This document shows, piece by piece, positions 1 to 7,961 of a DNA stretch of 64,000 nucleotides; position 1 is the first letter of the stretch; every line of letters starts with the position of its first letter. The notes beneath the pieces are model-generated. The model ran no database searches. It had not been told where the DNA came from and saw only the letters and a list, made by a program, of their open reading frames with translations. This DNA is from Micromonospora humi (GTDB taxonomy: Bacteria > Actinomycetota > Actinomycetes > Mycobacteriales > Micromonosporaceae). Location of the stretch: assembly GCF_900090105.1 (NCBI RefSeq), contig NZ_FMDM01000002.1, forward strand, positions 422,995 to 486,994. The letters are read 5' to 3'. The translations under genes and the position numbers were made by a program.

Positions 1-1452
1 CGACCCGGTGACGCCCGGATAGCGGTTCGCCACGTGGATGCCGCCGCCGTTGGTCACCGAGTCGGCGGTCACGTTGTCCGCGATGGTGATGTTGCGCCCG
101 CCGTACGTGACCAGGTGGTTCGCCAGGATCGTCACGCCGATGGTGTTGTGGGTGAAGGAGTTGCCGACGTTCGGCACGCTCTGCGCCCACATGGCCAGCG
201 CGTCGTCGCCGGTGTTGCGGACGAACGTGTTGGTCACCGTGGAGTTGGTGACGCCCCAGTGGAAGTTCACCCCGTCGGCGGTCTGGTCGAGGATGCGGCT
301 GTTGCGGATGGTGAAGTTGTCCATCGGACCGTCCATCCAGGCACCGACCTTGGTGTGCTGCAACCACAGGTTGTCCACCACCGAGTCGGTCATCGCACCG
401 CCGAGCGCGTTGACCTGGTCCTCGTCGACGCGCTCGCGGATGTCGCCGATGATGGCGAAGTCCCGCAGCGTGACGTTGCGGCTGGGCCCGCCGGCCTCGT
501 GCGAGCGGATCTCGCCGGAGTAGCCGCCGCCCGGCACGTACTTGCCGTAGATGCCGGCGGCGCGCTTGCGGTCGGTGGGGTGCCGGCCGCCGAGCACCGA
601 ATACCACGGCCCGGCGCCGCGCAGCGTCACGCCGTCGACCACCACGTGGTCCCAGAGCGTGAACGTGCCCGACGGGATCCACACCGCCCTGCCCTGCGCC
701 TTGCCGGCGTCCACCGCGGCCTGGAACTTCGCCGTGGAGTCGGTGGCGCCGGTCGGGTCCGCGCCGAAGTCGGTGACCACGTCCAACGCGCCGGAGGGCT
801 TGGCGATGGGCGCGCCGACCAGCTCGAAATCGGCCAGGTCGATGGTGAACGTGGGCGACTGGGCGGTCGAGGAGACCTGGAGGCGGACCTTCGTACCGGC
901 CGGATAGGTGGTGCCGAACATGGTCCGGGTCTCGTCGTAGAAGTGGTGCGGGTTGGTGTCGCCCGGGTTGTTGTTGAACGGGTAACCGCCGTAGTACCAG
1001 CCGTACCGGGAGGTGACCGGGACGGCCTTGACCAGCGTGCCGTTGGCGCGCAGGTCGATGCTGGCGTCCCGGCCGGTGCCGGCGGCGCTGTCCGGCAGGC
1101 TGTAGCGAAACGTGATCGCGTTGGCCGGGGCGACGAGCGTGAACTCGACGTACTCCCCGACCGCGTCGAGGGTGACCGCCTCCCGGCCGGACGCCTCGGA
1201 CGGCAGCGTGCCGTAGCGCCGGTCCGGGCCGATCTTCGTGCCGTTGTGCGCGGCCTGCTCCGCCTCCTGCTCCCGGAACGGCACGGTGGCGCCGCGGCCG
1301 GCGATGTCGAACGGGGACAACCCGGCGGCGGAGGCCGGGGTGGCGGTGGAGGTCAACGCCACGACGGTGAGTGTCGAGGCGGCGAGCGTGGCGGCGGCCA
1401 GGGCCGCCAGCCCGGTTCTACGGTGGCGGTGCGCGGTGCGGTGCTCGGCCAT
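1..1452 (-). CDS. Secreted GH87-like alpha-1,3-glucanase (mycodextranase), partial
   Basis: The gene starts with ATG at 1452 and runs off the left edge, so 484 codons are visible and the C-terminus is missing. Residues 1-45 form a signal peptide with an Arg-rich start and AxA end. A carbohydrate-binding-like beta-sandwich (about 55-195) precedes a right-handed beta-helix starting near 'DFGADPTGATDS'. The helix carries NTGDDALAMW with paired Asp416/Asp417, which matches the catalytic Asp region I know from GH87 enzymes. The layout is nearly the same as that of the gene at 7962-10031, so the two are paralogues. It lies 168 bases downstream of the GH13 gene in the same direction, behind a hairpin, so it may be read through or have its own promoter. 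AAAGGGAG lies about 10 bases before ATG. The GH87 assignment is from recognition; GH55/GH28-like folds are alternatives. Confidence 0.72.
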   Translation of the reverse strand, partial: MAEHRTAHRHRRTGLAALAAATLAASTLTVVALTSTATPASAAGLSPFDIAGRGATVPFREQEAEQAAHNGTKIGPDRRYGTLPSEASGREAVTLDAVGEYVEFTLVAPANAITFRYSLPDSAAGTGRDASIDLRANGTLVKAVPVTSRYGWYYGGYPFNNNPGDTNPHHFYDETRTMFGTTYPAGTKVRLQVSSTAQSPTFTIDLADFELVGAPIAKPSGALDVVTDFGADPTGATDSTAKFQAAVDAGKAQGRAVWIPSGTFTLWDHVVVDGVTLRGAGPWYSVLGGRHPTDRKRAAGIYGKYVPGGGYSGEIRSHEAGGPSRNVTLRDFAIIGDIRERVDEDQVNALGGAMTDSVVDNLWLQHTKVGAWMDGPMDNFTIRNSRILDQTADGVNFHWGVTNSTVTNTFVRNTGDDALAMWAQSVPNVGNSFTHNTIGVTILANHLVTYGGRNITIADNVTADSVTNGGGIHVANRYPGVTGS

Positions 1453-1582
1453 GCGGGGTGTGCTCCCTTTCGTCGGTGGCCAGGTCCCCCGTTCGTGGCG
1501 GTGCTCCGGTCTCCTTTCCTCCCCAGGTGCTCCGGTGGTGGCGGCCGGGACGGGCCGCCGGTCGCGTGGTGCGGCGCGGTGA

Positions 1583-1610
1583 CGCCGGCGGCGGGACGGT
1601 GCCGCCGGCG
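1583..1610 (-). terminator. Hairpin after the GH13 gene
   Basis: A perfect 10-bp GC stem (1583-1592 with 1601-1610) and 8-base loop lie 11 bases past the GH13 stop. It probably ends or attenuates the sugar-uptake transcript before the GH87 gene. There is no U-tract, which is common for actinobacterial terminators. Confidence 0.5.
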
Positions 1611-1620
1611 CCACCGCGGT

Positions 1621-3258
1621 TCAGGCCGATCGGGTACGCAGCCAGACCGCGGTGTCCGGGGGTAGCCGGTCGTCGTCGAGCGGGCCGCTGGCCAGCAGCA
1701 ACTCCTCGTGCGCGGGCAGCGGCACGGCCTCGTGGCCGAGGTTGACCAGGCAGGTGAACCCGGGTTCGCGGGCGAACGCGAGGACCCGGTCGGCGGCCGG
1801 CAGCCAGGTCAACGCGCCGTCACCGAGCGCCGGCTCGGCCCGGCGGCGCGCCAGCGCGGCCCGGTACAGCTCCAGCATCGAGTGCGGGTCGCCGGTCTGG
1901 ACGCGGACCGTGCGGTCCTTCCACTCCGCCGGCTGCGGCAACCACGGCGCGGCGGACGCGCCCTCGGGGCTGAAGCCGAACGGCGGGTCGTCGCCCTGCC
2001 AGGGCAACGGCACCCGGCAGCCGTCGCGGCCCGGGTCGACCCGCCCGGAGCGTTCCCACATCGGGTCCTGCCGCAGCGCGTACGGGATGTCCTCGACCTC
2101 CCAGAGCCCCAGCTCCTCGCCCTGGTAGACGTAGGCGGCGCCGGGCAGCGCCAGGGAGAGCAGCGCGGCGGCGCGGGCGCGGCGGGTGCCCAGTTCCAGG
2201 TCGGTGGGGATGCCCTCGCGCTTGGCCGCGAAGCTGAACGTGGTGTCCGCCCGGCCGTAGCGGGTGACGTGCCGGGTGACGTCGTGGTTGGACAGCACCC
2301 AGGTGGCAGGCGCGCCGACCGGGGCGTGCGCGGCGAGCGTGCCGTCGATGCTCTCCCGCAGCGCCGTGGCGTCCCACGCGCAGCCGAGGAAGTCGAAGTT
2401 GAACGCGGTGTGCAGTTCGTCCGGGCGCAGGTAGTGGGCGAAGCGCTGCCGGTCCGGCAGCCAGACCTCGCCGACCAGCGCCCGCTCGCCGGGGTAGCTG
2501 TCGGCGATCCGCCGCCAGGCGCGGTAGACGTCGTGCACGCCGTCCTGGTCGCGGAACGGGTGCGGCCGGTCCGGGTGGACCTCGGGCAGCGTGCCGTCCT
2601 TGACCAGCAGGCCGGCCGAGTCGATCCGGATGCCGTCCACGCCCCGGTCGAACCAGAACCGCAGGATGGCCTCGAACTCGGCGCGAACCCGGGGGTGGTC
2701 CCAGTTGAAGTCGGGCTGCTGCGGGGCGAACAGGTGCAGGTACCAGTCGCCCGGGGTGCCGTCCGGGTCGGTGGTGCGGGTCCAGGTGGGCCCGCCGAAC
2801 TCGCCGGTCCAGTCGGTGGGCGGGAGGTCGCCGCCGGGGCCGCGCCCGGCGCGGAACCAGAACAGCTCCCGCTCCGGCGCGTCCGGGCCGCCGGCCAGTG
2901 CCGCCCGGAACCACGGGTGCGCGTCCGAGCAGTGGTTGGGCACCACGTCGACGATGGTCCGGATGCCCAGCGCGTGCGCCTCGGTGATCAGCGCCTCGAC
3001 CTCGGTGAGCGTGCCGAAGACCGGGTCGATGTCGCGGTAGTCGGACACGTCGTAGCCGGCGTCGGCCATCGGCGACGGGTACCAGGGGCTGTACCAGATC
3101 GCGTCGACGCCGAGCGCGGCGAGGTGGTCCAGGCGGGACCGGATGCCGGCGACGTCGCCGACCCCGTCGCCGTTGCCGTCGGCGAAGCTGCGCGGGTAGA
3201 CCTGGTAGATCACCGCTGAGCGCCACCACGGGCTGCTGTCGACGATGGACACGGGCAC
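1621..3258 (-). CDS. GH13 alpha-glucosidase / oligo-1,6-glucosidase family
   Basis: This 545-residue cytoplasmic (no signal peptide) GH13 enzyme should hydrolyse imported alpha-glucooligosaccharides. The N-terminus WWRSAVIYQVYPRSF and the (beta/alpha)8 motifs are those of the oligo-1,6-glucosidase/alpha-glucosidase subfamilies: DVVPNH (about 104-109), GIRIDSAG with the nucleophile Asp213, GEVW with acid/base Glu264, and SNHD with transition-state Asp326. The length is typical of the family. GTG is the start. It is the last gene of the run binding protein - permease - permease - hydrolase, 46 bases after the second permease, so it is co-transcribed with the transporter. The bond specificity (alpha-1,3, -1,4 or -1,6) cannot be read from sequence alone; the neighbouring GH87 enzymes suggest nigerose-type or malto-type products. 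Confidence 0.9.
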   Translation of the reverse strand: MPVSIVDSSPWWRSAVIYQVYPRSFADGNGDGVGDVAGIRSRLDHLAALGVDAIWYSPWYPSPMADAGYDVSDYRDIDPVFGTLTEVEALITEAHALGIRTIVDVVPNHCSDAHPWFRAALAGGPDAPERELFWFRAGRGPGGDLPPTDWTGEFGGPTWTRTTDPDGTPGDWYLHLFAPQQPDFNWDHPRVRAEFEAILRFWFDRGVDGIRIDSAGLLVKDGTLPEVHPDRPHPFRDQDGVHDVYRAWRRIADSYPGERALVGEVWLPDRQRFAHYLRPDELHTAFNFDFLGCAWDATALRESIDGTLAAHAPVGAPATWVLSNHDVTRHVTRYGRADTTFSFAAKREGIPTDLELGTRRARAAALLSLALPGAAYVYQGEELGLWEVEDIPYALRQDPMWERSGRVDPGRDGCRVPLPWQGDDPPFGFSPEGASAAPWLPQPAEWKDRTVRVQTGDPHSMLELYRAALARRRAEPALGDGALTWLPAADRVLAFAREPGFTCLVNLGHEAVPLPAHEELLLASGPLDDDRLPPDTAVWLRTRSA

Positions 3259-3304
3259 CTGCTTTCTGCGGGTCGGTTCTGATGCGGCGGGCGGCGGCGC
3301 CCGG

Positions 3305-4192
3305 TCAACCCTTGAGGCCGCCGGTGGTCAGGCCGGACATGATGTTCCGTTGGAAGATCAGGAACAGCACGACGGTGGGGATGGCGGCGATGACCGAGGC
3401 GGCGATCACCACGTTCATCGGGGTGCCGCCGGCGAAGGTGTAGATGCCGACGCTGACCGTCCGCGTCTCCGGTGACGGCATGACCAGCTTCGGCCAGAGG
3501 AAGTCCTTCCAGACCGCGGTCACCGCGAAGATCGCCACCACCCCGAGGATCGGACGGGACATCGGCAGCACGATCGACCAGAGCGTGCGCAGCGGCGAGG
3601 CGCCGTCCATCACCGCCGCCGACATCAGGTCCTCGGGAATCGAGTCGAAGAACCGCTTGAGCAGGAAGATGTTGAACGCGTTGGCGACCAGCGGCAGCCA
3701 GATCGCGAACGGCGAGTCGAGCAGGTTGACGTGCACGATCGGCAGGTCGAGCACGGTCACGTACTGCGGGACGATCAGCACCATGGCCGGGATCATCAAC
3801 GTCGCCAGCATCATGCCGAGGATCAGCCCGCCCAGCACCGGGCGCAGCTTCGACAGCGCGTACGCGGCGGCGGTGTCGAACACCAACTGGAACAGCACCG
3901 CGCCCATCGCGTAGTAGAACGTGTTGAACAGCAGCTTCGCCAGGGCGAGGTTGGTCCAGGCGTCGACGTAGTTCTGCGGCTGCGGGTCACGCGGGAACAG
4001 CGACGGCGGCGTCTGCGCGATCTCCTGGCCGCTCTTGAGCGCGCCAGTGACCATCCAGTAGAGCGGGCCGAGGAAGACCAGCGTGAACGCGGCCACCACG
4101 ACGACGAGCACGGCCCAGTAGAGGATCCGGCCGCGACCGCGCCGCAGTTGCGCCGGGGAGATCAGGGTACGGGTGGTGAGATCGGCTGCCAT
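3305..4192 (-). CDS. Sugar ABC transporter permease (MalG-like)
   Basis: A 295-residue inner-membrane subunit of a carbohydrate-uptake (CUT1) ABC importer. It has about six hydrophobic segments, beginning around residues 20-45, and the EAA cytoplasmic loop in the form EDLMSAAVMDGASPLRTLW, which docks the ATPase. The C-terminal QRNIMSGLTTGGLKG ending is characteristic of MalG-type permeases. It begins 3 bases after the stop of the upstream permease, so the two are translationally coupled. No ATPase gene lies nearby; CUT1 systems of actinobacteria usually share the distant MsiK ATPase, which is likely here too. Confidence 0.93.
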   Translation of the reverse strand: MAADLTTRTLISPAQLRRGRGRILYWAVLVVVVAAFTLVFLGPLYWMVTGALKSGQEIAQTPPSLFPRDPQPQNYVDAWTNLALAKLLFNTFYYAMGAVLFQLVFDTAAAYALSKLRPVLGGLILGMMLATLMIPAMVLIVPQYVTVLDLPIVHVNLLDSPFAIWLPLVANAFNIFLLKRFFDSIPEDLMSAAVMDGASPLRTLWSIVLPMSRPILGVVAIFAVTAVWKDFLWPKLVMPSPETRTVSVGIYTFAGGTPMNVVIAASVIAAIPTVVLFLIFQRNIMSGLTTGGLKG

Positions 4193-4195
4193 GTC

Positions 4196-5155
4196 CTAGT
4201 CCTGCCTAGCGGTCAGTCGCACGTAGACGGCGGAGAACCCGGCCAGCACCACCAGCATGATCACGCCGAGCGCGGCGGCGCCGTTGAGGTCGTTCTGGAA
4301 GAAGCCGTGCTGGTAGATCAGGTACGCCACCGAGGTCGCCGAGTCCTGCGTGCCGGCGCCGTTGGCGAGGATCAGCGGCTCGGTGAACACCTGCATGGTG
4401 GCCACGATCTGGAGCATCGCCAGCAGCGCCAGGATCAGCCGGGTCTGCGGGATCGTCACGTGCACGATCCGCCGCCACACGCCGGCGCCGTCGATCTCGG
4501 CGGCCTCGTACAGCTCGCCGGGGATGGTCTGCAACGCGGCCAGGTAGATCAGCACGGCGCCGCCCATGTTCATCCAGGTCGACGCCAGCACCATGGCCGG
4601 CATCGTCATGGTCGGCGACTGCATCCACTCCGACGTGGGCAGTCCGAGCGCGGTGAGCACCGCGTTGAACAGCCCCGCCTCGCTCGGGTCGTACGCGTAG
4701 AACTTGAACAGGAACAGCGCGGACGCCGGCGGCAGCATCACCGGCAGGTAGACCAGCACCCGCAGGTAGCCCTTGGCGTGGCGCAGCTCGTTGAGCAGGA
4801 TCGCCACGAAGAACGGCACCGCGTAGCCGAGCACGAGCGCCAGGCCGGTGAAGACGAACGTGTTCTTCCAGGCCGTCCAGAAGCTCGGGTCGGCGATGAT
4901 CCGGACGTAGTTGTCCCAGCCGACCCAGGTGGTCTCGCCGCGCCGGGTGCGCTGGAAGCTCATCACCACGCCGCGGACCATCGGATACCAGGAGAAGACG
5001 GCGAAGCACGCGACCGCGCCGATCAGGAACGTGTGCCCGGTGAGGTTGTCCCGTACCTTCCGGCCGAGCCCGGCCCGACGCGCGGCGAGCTGCCGCGGCG
5101 GCGGTGCGGGACGGCCGGGCCGGCGGGTGGCACCCGGGGCGGTGGTGAGCGCCAA
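4196..5155 (-). CDS. Sugar ABC transporter permease (MalF-like)
   Basis: A 319-residue partner permease of the CUT1 importer. I place the start at TTG 5155 because GCAGGAG lies 5 bases upstream; the frame stays open to 5203 but that extension has no good ribosome site. A basic, Pro-rich N-terminal tail precedes about six membrane segments (the first near FLIGAVACFAVFSWYPMV). The EAA loop is ELYEAAEIDGAGVWRRIVHV. It pairs with the MalG-like subunit to form the channel and sits between the binding protein (58 bases upstream) and that subunit. Confidence 0.92.
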   Translation of the reverse strand: MALTTAPGATRRPGRPAPPPRQLAARRAGLGRKVRDNLTGHTFLIGAVACFAVFSWYPMVRGVVMSFQRTRRGETTWVGWDNYVRIIADPSFWTAWKNTFVFTGLALVLGYAVPFFVAILLNELRHAKGYLRVLVYLPVMLPPASALFLFKFYAYDPSEAGLFNAVLTALGLPTSEWMQSPTMTMPAMVLASTWMNMGGAVLIYLAALQTIPGELYEAAEIDGAGVWRRIVHVTIPQTRLILALLAMLQIVATMQVFTEPLILANGAGTQDSATSVAYLIYQHGFFQNDLNGAAALGVIMLVVLAGFSAVYVRLTARQD

Positions 5156-5213
5156 GACGACTCCTGCGGTAGTGGGTGGGGGCCGGTGCTGACCGGCCCC
5201 CACACCGGTCGGG

Positions 5214-6590
5214 TCAGCTACCGGCGGCGAGGAGCTGGTTGACCTTGTCCTCGGCGGTCTTGAGCAGGGCGTCGATGTTCGCGTCCGGGTTGGTCAGCAC
5301 CCCGGACATCGCGGCGTCGAGCACCGCGTAGATGGCCTGGGCGTTGCGCGGCTCACCCTTGATCGGCACCGGGTTCGCCTCGAAGACCGCGAAATTGGTG
5401 GTGTCCACGTTGGCGTTGGCCTTGCGCAGCTCCAGTTCCTGCTTCTGCGCGTCGCTGCCGTTCGTGAACAGCAGCGGCTGGGGCAGGCCCACCGGGTAGT
5501 TCTGCGGCTTGGCCCGGGCGTAGTCGAACTGGCCCTTGCCCGGGGTGAGCTTCTGGTAGGCGATCCACTTCAGGCCGGCCCTGACCTGCTCGGGCGACAG
5601 GCCCTTCTTGAAGAAGTAGCCCTCGCCACCGCCGAGCGTCGCCTTCGCCGGCCCGCCCTGGCCGGGCAGCGGGCCCATCGCCCAGTCCTGGTACGTGCCC
5701 TGGAACTGCGTGACGATCGCCTGGGTGGCGTCGGGCGCGCCGATGAACATGCCGACCTTGCCGGCGCCGGCGTTGGTCAGCAGGTCACCCCACTGCAGGA
5801 GCTGTCGGCTGCCCATGCTGTTGTCGCCGTAGCGCATGTCCTTGAGGTTCTGCAGGACCTGCTTGCCGGTGGCGTTGTTGAAGTCGGCCTTCTTGCCGTC
5901 GGCGCTGAGCACCTGGCCGCCCTGCGAGTAGAGCAGCGAGGTGAAGTGCCAGCCGCCGGTGTTGCCGGCGCTGTACTCGGAGTAGCCCGCGACGCCACCG
6001 CCGAGCGCGGAGATCTTCTTGGCCGCGGCGCGCACCTCGGGCCACGTCTTCGGCGGGTTGTTCACGTCGAGCCCGGCGCGCTGGAACAGCGCCTTGTTGT
6101 AGACCAGGCCCATCGAGTAGTTCTTCACCGGGATCCCGTAGAGCTTGCCGCCGTCGGTGAAGACCTCCTTGAGCGCGGGGTCGACGCTGTCCCAGGTGCC
6201 GATGGTGTCCTTGCTGGCGTACTCGGTGATGTCCATCGCCTGCCCGGAGTCCAGCACCTGCTGCAGGTCGGTCATGTAGCCGTAGAAGACGTCGGTGACG
6301 GTGCCGCCGGCGAGCCGGGCGGTGAAGTCCGGCGGGTTGTTGCACTGCTCGCCGACGCTGACGCTCTTCACCACGATGGTGGGGTTCTGCCGCTGGAACT
6401 CGGCGACGTCGTCGTTCCAGTTCTTCAGCAACTCCTTCTGCGCGCCGACCGGCTGGCAGTCGACAGTGATGGTGACCTTGCCGCCGGCGTCGGCGGAGTC
6501 GTCGCTCTTGGTGGAACACGCCGCGAGGCTGAGCCCGAGGCCGGCCGCGAGCGCCGCCGCCGCGACCTTCCGGTACTGCGGTACGGACAT
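5214..6590 (-). CDS. Extracellular sugar-binding lipoprotein of the ABC importer
   Basis: A 458-residue family 1 (MalE-type) solute-binding protein. The start is ATG 6590, preceded by GAAGGGA; the frame is open further upstream to 6686 but without a ribosome site and across the promoter. The signal peptide ends in the lipobox LSLAAC with Cys25, so the protein is lipid-anchored on the outer face of the membrane. It should capture oligosaccharides released by the secreted GH87-like enzymes and deliver them to the two permeases. It is the first gene of the transporter operon and directly follows the LacI gene on the same strand, with a 236-base gap carrying a promoter. Confidence 0.92.
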   Translation of the reverse strand: MSVPQYRKVAAAALAAGLGLSLAACSTKSDDSADAGGKVTITVDCQPVGAQKELLKNWNDDVAEFQRQNPTIVVKSVSVGEQCNNPPDFTARLAGGTVTDVFYGYMTDLQQVLDSGQAMDITEYASKDTIGTWDSVDPALKEVFTDGGKLYGIPVKNYSMGLVYNKALFQRAGLDVNNPPKTWPEVRAAAKKISALGGGVAGYSEYSAGNTGGWHFTSLLYSQGGQVLSADGKKADFNNATGKQVLQNLKDMRYGDNSMGSRQLLQWGDLLTNAGAGKVGMFIGAPDATQAIVTQFQGTYQDWAMGPLPGQGGPAKATLGGGEGYFFKKGLSPEQVRAGLKWIAYQKLTPGKGQFDYARAKPQNYPVGLPQPLLFTNGSDAQKQELELRKANANVDTTNFAVFEANPVPIKGEPRNAQAIYAVLDAAMSGVLTNPDANIDALLKTAEDKVNQLLAAGS

Positions 6591-6662
6591 CTGTCCATCC
6601 CTTCGGGAACGGGAGTATCGATGACGTTCAGTGATGTGCGGGAACCGCTGGTGAGTGGAGTC

Positions 6663-6691
6663 AATGTAGCGATGACGACTCTTCACGGCAA
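6663..6691 (-). promoter_or_regulatory. Promoter of the sugar-uptake operon
   Basis: Read on the minus strand, TTGCCG (6686-6691) and TACATT (6663-6668) are spaced by exactly 17 bases, a good SigA/HrdB-type promoter about 65 bases before the binding-protein start. The -35 box abuts the palindromic AGGTTTCAACCT at 6691-6702, a candidate operator for the neighbouring LacI regulator. Confidence 0.55.
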
Positions 6692-6730
6692 GGTTTCAAC
6701 CTGATGACGAAAGAACACGACTTTGCAACG
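6691..6730. promoter_or_regulatory. Candidate LacI-family operator cluster
   Basis: AGGTTTCAACCT (6691-6702; 5-bp arms AGGTT/AACCT around TC) and CTTTGCAACG (6721-6730) share a TTKCAA core with the perfect palindrome TTCTTGCAAGAA at 7849-7860. MalR-type LacI repressors of Streptomyces bind CTTGCAG-like repeats, so these fit as sites of the LacI protein encoded next door. That link is inferred. Confidence 0.4.
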
Positions 6731-6826
6731 GCTGATCGCGACCGTGGGTCATGGGGGCGCACGAAAAGGCCGCCGACCGCTGGTGGCGGTCGGCGGCCGG
6801 TGGCCGGTGGCCGGTGGCGCGCGGGA

Positions 6827-7828
6827 TCAGGTACGGGGAGCGGGTGCGGTGGAGCCGCGGACCACCAGCTCGGGTTCGAAGAGCAGCTCGTCGCGCAGCA
6901 CGCCGGCCCCCTCGATCTGGGTGACCAGCAGGTCGACCGCGGCCTGGCCCATCGTCTCGATCGGCTGCCGCACCGTGGTCAGCGGCGGGTCGGTGCAGGT
7001 CATGAACGCGGAGTCGTCGAAGCCCACCACCGACACGTCGGCGGGCACCGTGCGACCGAGCCGCCGGGCGGCCCGGATGGTGCCCAACGCCAGCACGTCG
7101 CTGGCGCAGACGATGCCGGTCACGCCGCGTTCGACCAGCTTGGTCGCGGCGACCCGGGCGCCCTCCATGGAGAAGCTGGAGCGCTCGACGTAGCGGCGGT
7201 CCTCGCCCCAGCCGGCGGCCCGGACCATGGCGTCCAGCTTGCGCCGCGACGGCACGTGGTCCTCCGGGCCGAGCACCAGGCCGATCGTCTCGTGCCCGAG
7301 CGAGCGCAGGTGCCCGTACGCCTGCTCGACGGCGACCGCGTCGTCGGTGGACACCCGCGGGAAGCCCAGCTCCTCGACGCCGGCGTTGACCAGCACGACG
7401 GGCAGGCCCCGGTCGATCAGGCGCCGGTAGTGCTCGTGCGAGGCGTCGGCCAGCGCGTACGACCCGCCGGCGAAGATGACGCCACTGACCTGGTGGTCCA
7501 GCAGCATCTCCACGTAGCCGGACTCCGGCACGCCGCCGATGGTGCGGGCGCAGAGCGCCGGGGTGAAGCCCCGTTGGGCGAGGGAGCCGGTGACCACCTC
7601 GGCCAGCGCCGGGAAGATCGGGTTCTGCAACTCCGGCAGGACCAACCCGACCAGCCGGGCGCGCTCACCCCGCAGCTTCGTCGGGCGCTCGTAGCCGAGC
7701 ACGTCCAGCGCGGTCAGCACCGCCGTCCGGGTCGCCTCGGACACGCCGACCCGACCGTTGAGCACCCGACTCACGGTCGCCTCGCTGACACCCGCCTTGC
7801 GGGCCACCTCCGTCAAGCGCTTCGTCAC
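6827..7828 (-). CDS. LacI-family transcriptional regulator of the alpha-glucan locus
   Basis: A 333-residue repressor with GTG start. Residues 3-25 (RLTEVARKAGVSEATVSRVL) form the LacI helix-turn-helix and the following NGRVGVSEATR leads to the hinge; residues about 60-325 are the periplasmic-binding-like sugar sensor (DHQVSGVIFAGG, VVGFDDSAFM, PLTTVRQPIETMG). It lies upstream of, and in the same direction as, the uptake operon, and divergent from the GH87-like gene at 7962. It is therefore placed to control both, and itself, through the TTKCAA-core palindromes on either side. The likely inducer is an alpha-glucooligosaccharide. MalR-like regulators are the nearest relatives I recognise. Confidence 0.9.
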   Translation of the reverse strand: MTKRLTEVARKAGVSEATVSRVLNGRVGVSEATRTAVLTALDVLGYERPTKLRGERARLVGLVLPELQNPIFPALAEVVTGSLAQRGFTPALCARTIGGVPESGYVEMLLDHQVSGVIFAGGSYALADASHEHYRRLIDRGLPVVLVNAGVEELGFPRVSTDDAVAVEQAYGHLRSLGHETIGLVLGPEDHVPSRRKLDAMVRAAGWGEDRRYVERSSFSMEGARVAATKLVERGVTGIVCASDVLALGTIRAARRLGRTVPADVSVVGFDDSAFMTCTDPPLTTVRQPIETMGQAAVDLLVTQIEGAGVLRDELLFEPELVVRGSTAPAPRT

Positions 7829-7848
7829 GGCGGCAATCGTACGTCAGA

Positions 7849-7860
7849 TTCTTGCAAGAA
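7849..7860. promoter_or_regulatory. Perfect 12-bp palindrome between lacI and the GH87-like gene
   Basis: TTCTTGCAAGAA is fully self-complementary and sits 20 bases before the LacI start and about 100 before the divergent GH87-like gene. The CTTGCA half matches the MalR-type operator core, so it is the best single candidate for autoregulation. Confidence 0.5.
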
Positions 7861-7961
7861 ATGAACAGCGGGTCGGTCCGGAATCAGTCATGTCGGCGCG
7901 CCTGCTGCTCGAAAGATCTGGGCATATTGATGCTTGAATGACGACAGAGTTCAGGAATAAC

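Noticed and set aside
34..1665. A 543-codon plus-strand frame at the window start.
   Set aside because: The minus strand encodes a GH87-like enzyme with signal peptide over the same bases; the gene lacks a stop in the window, which hides it from a closed-ORF view.
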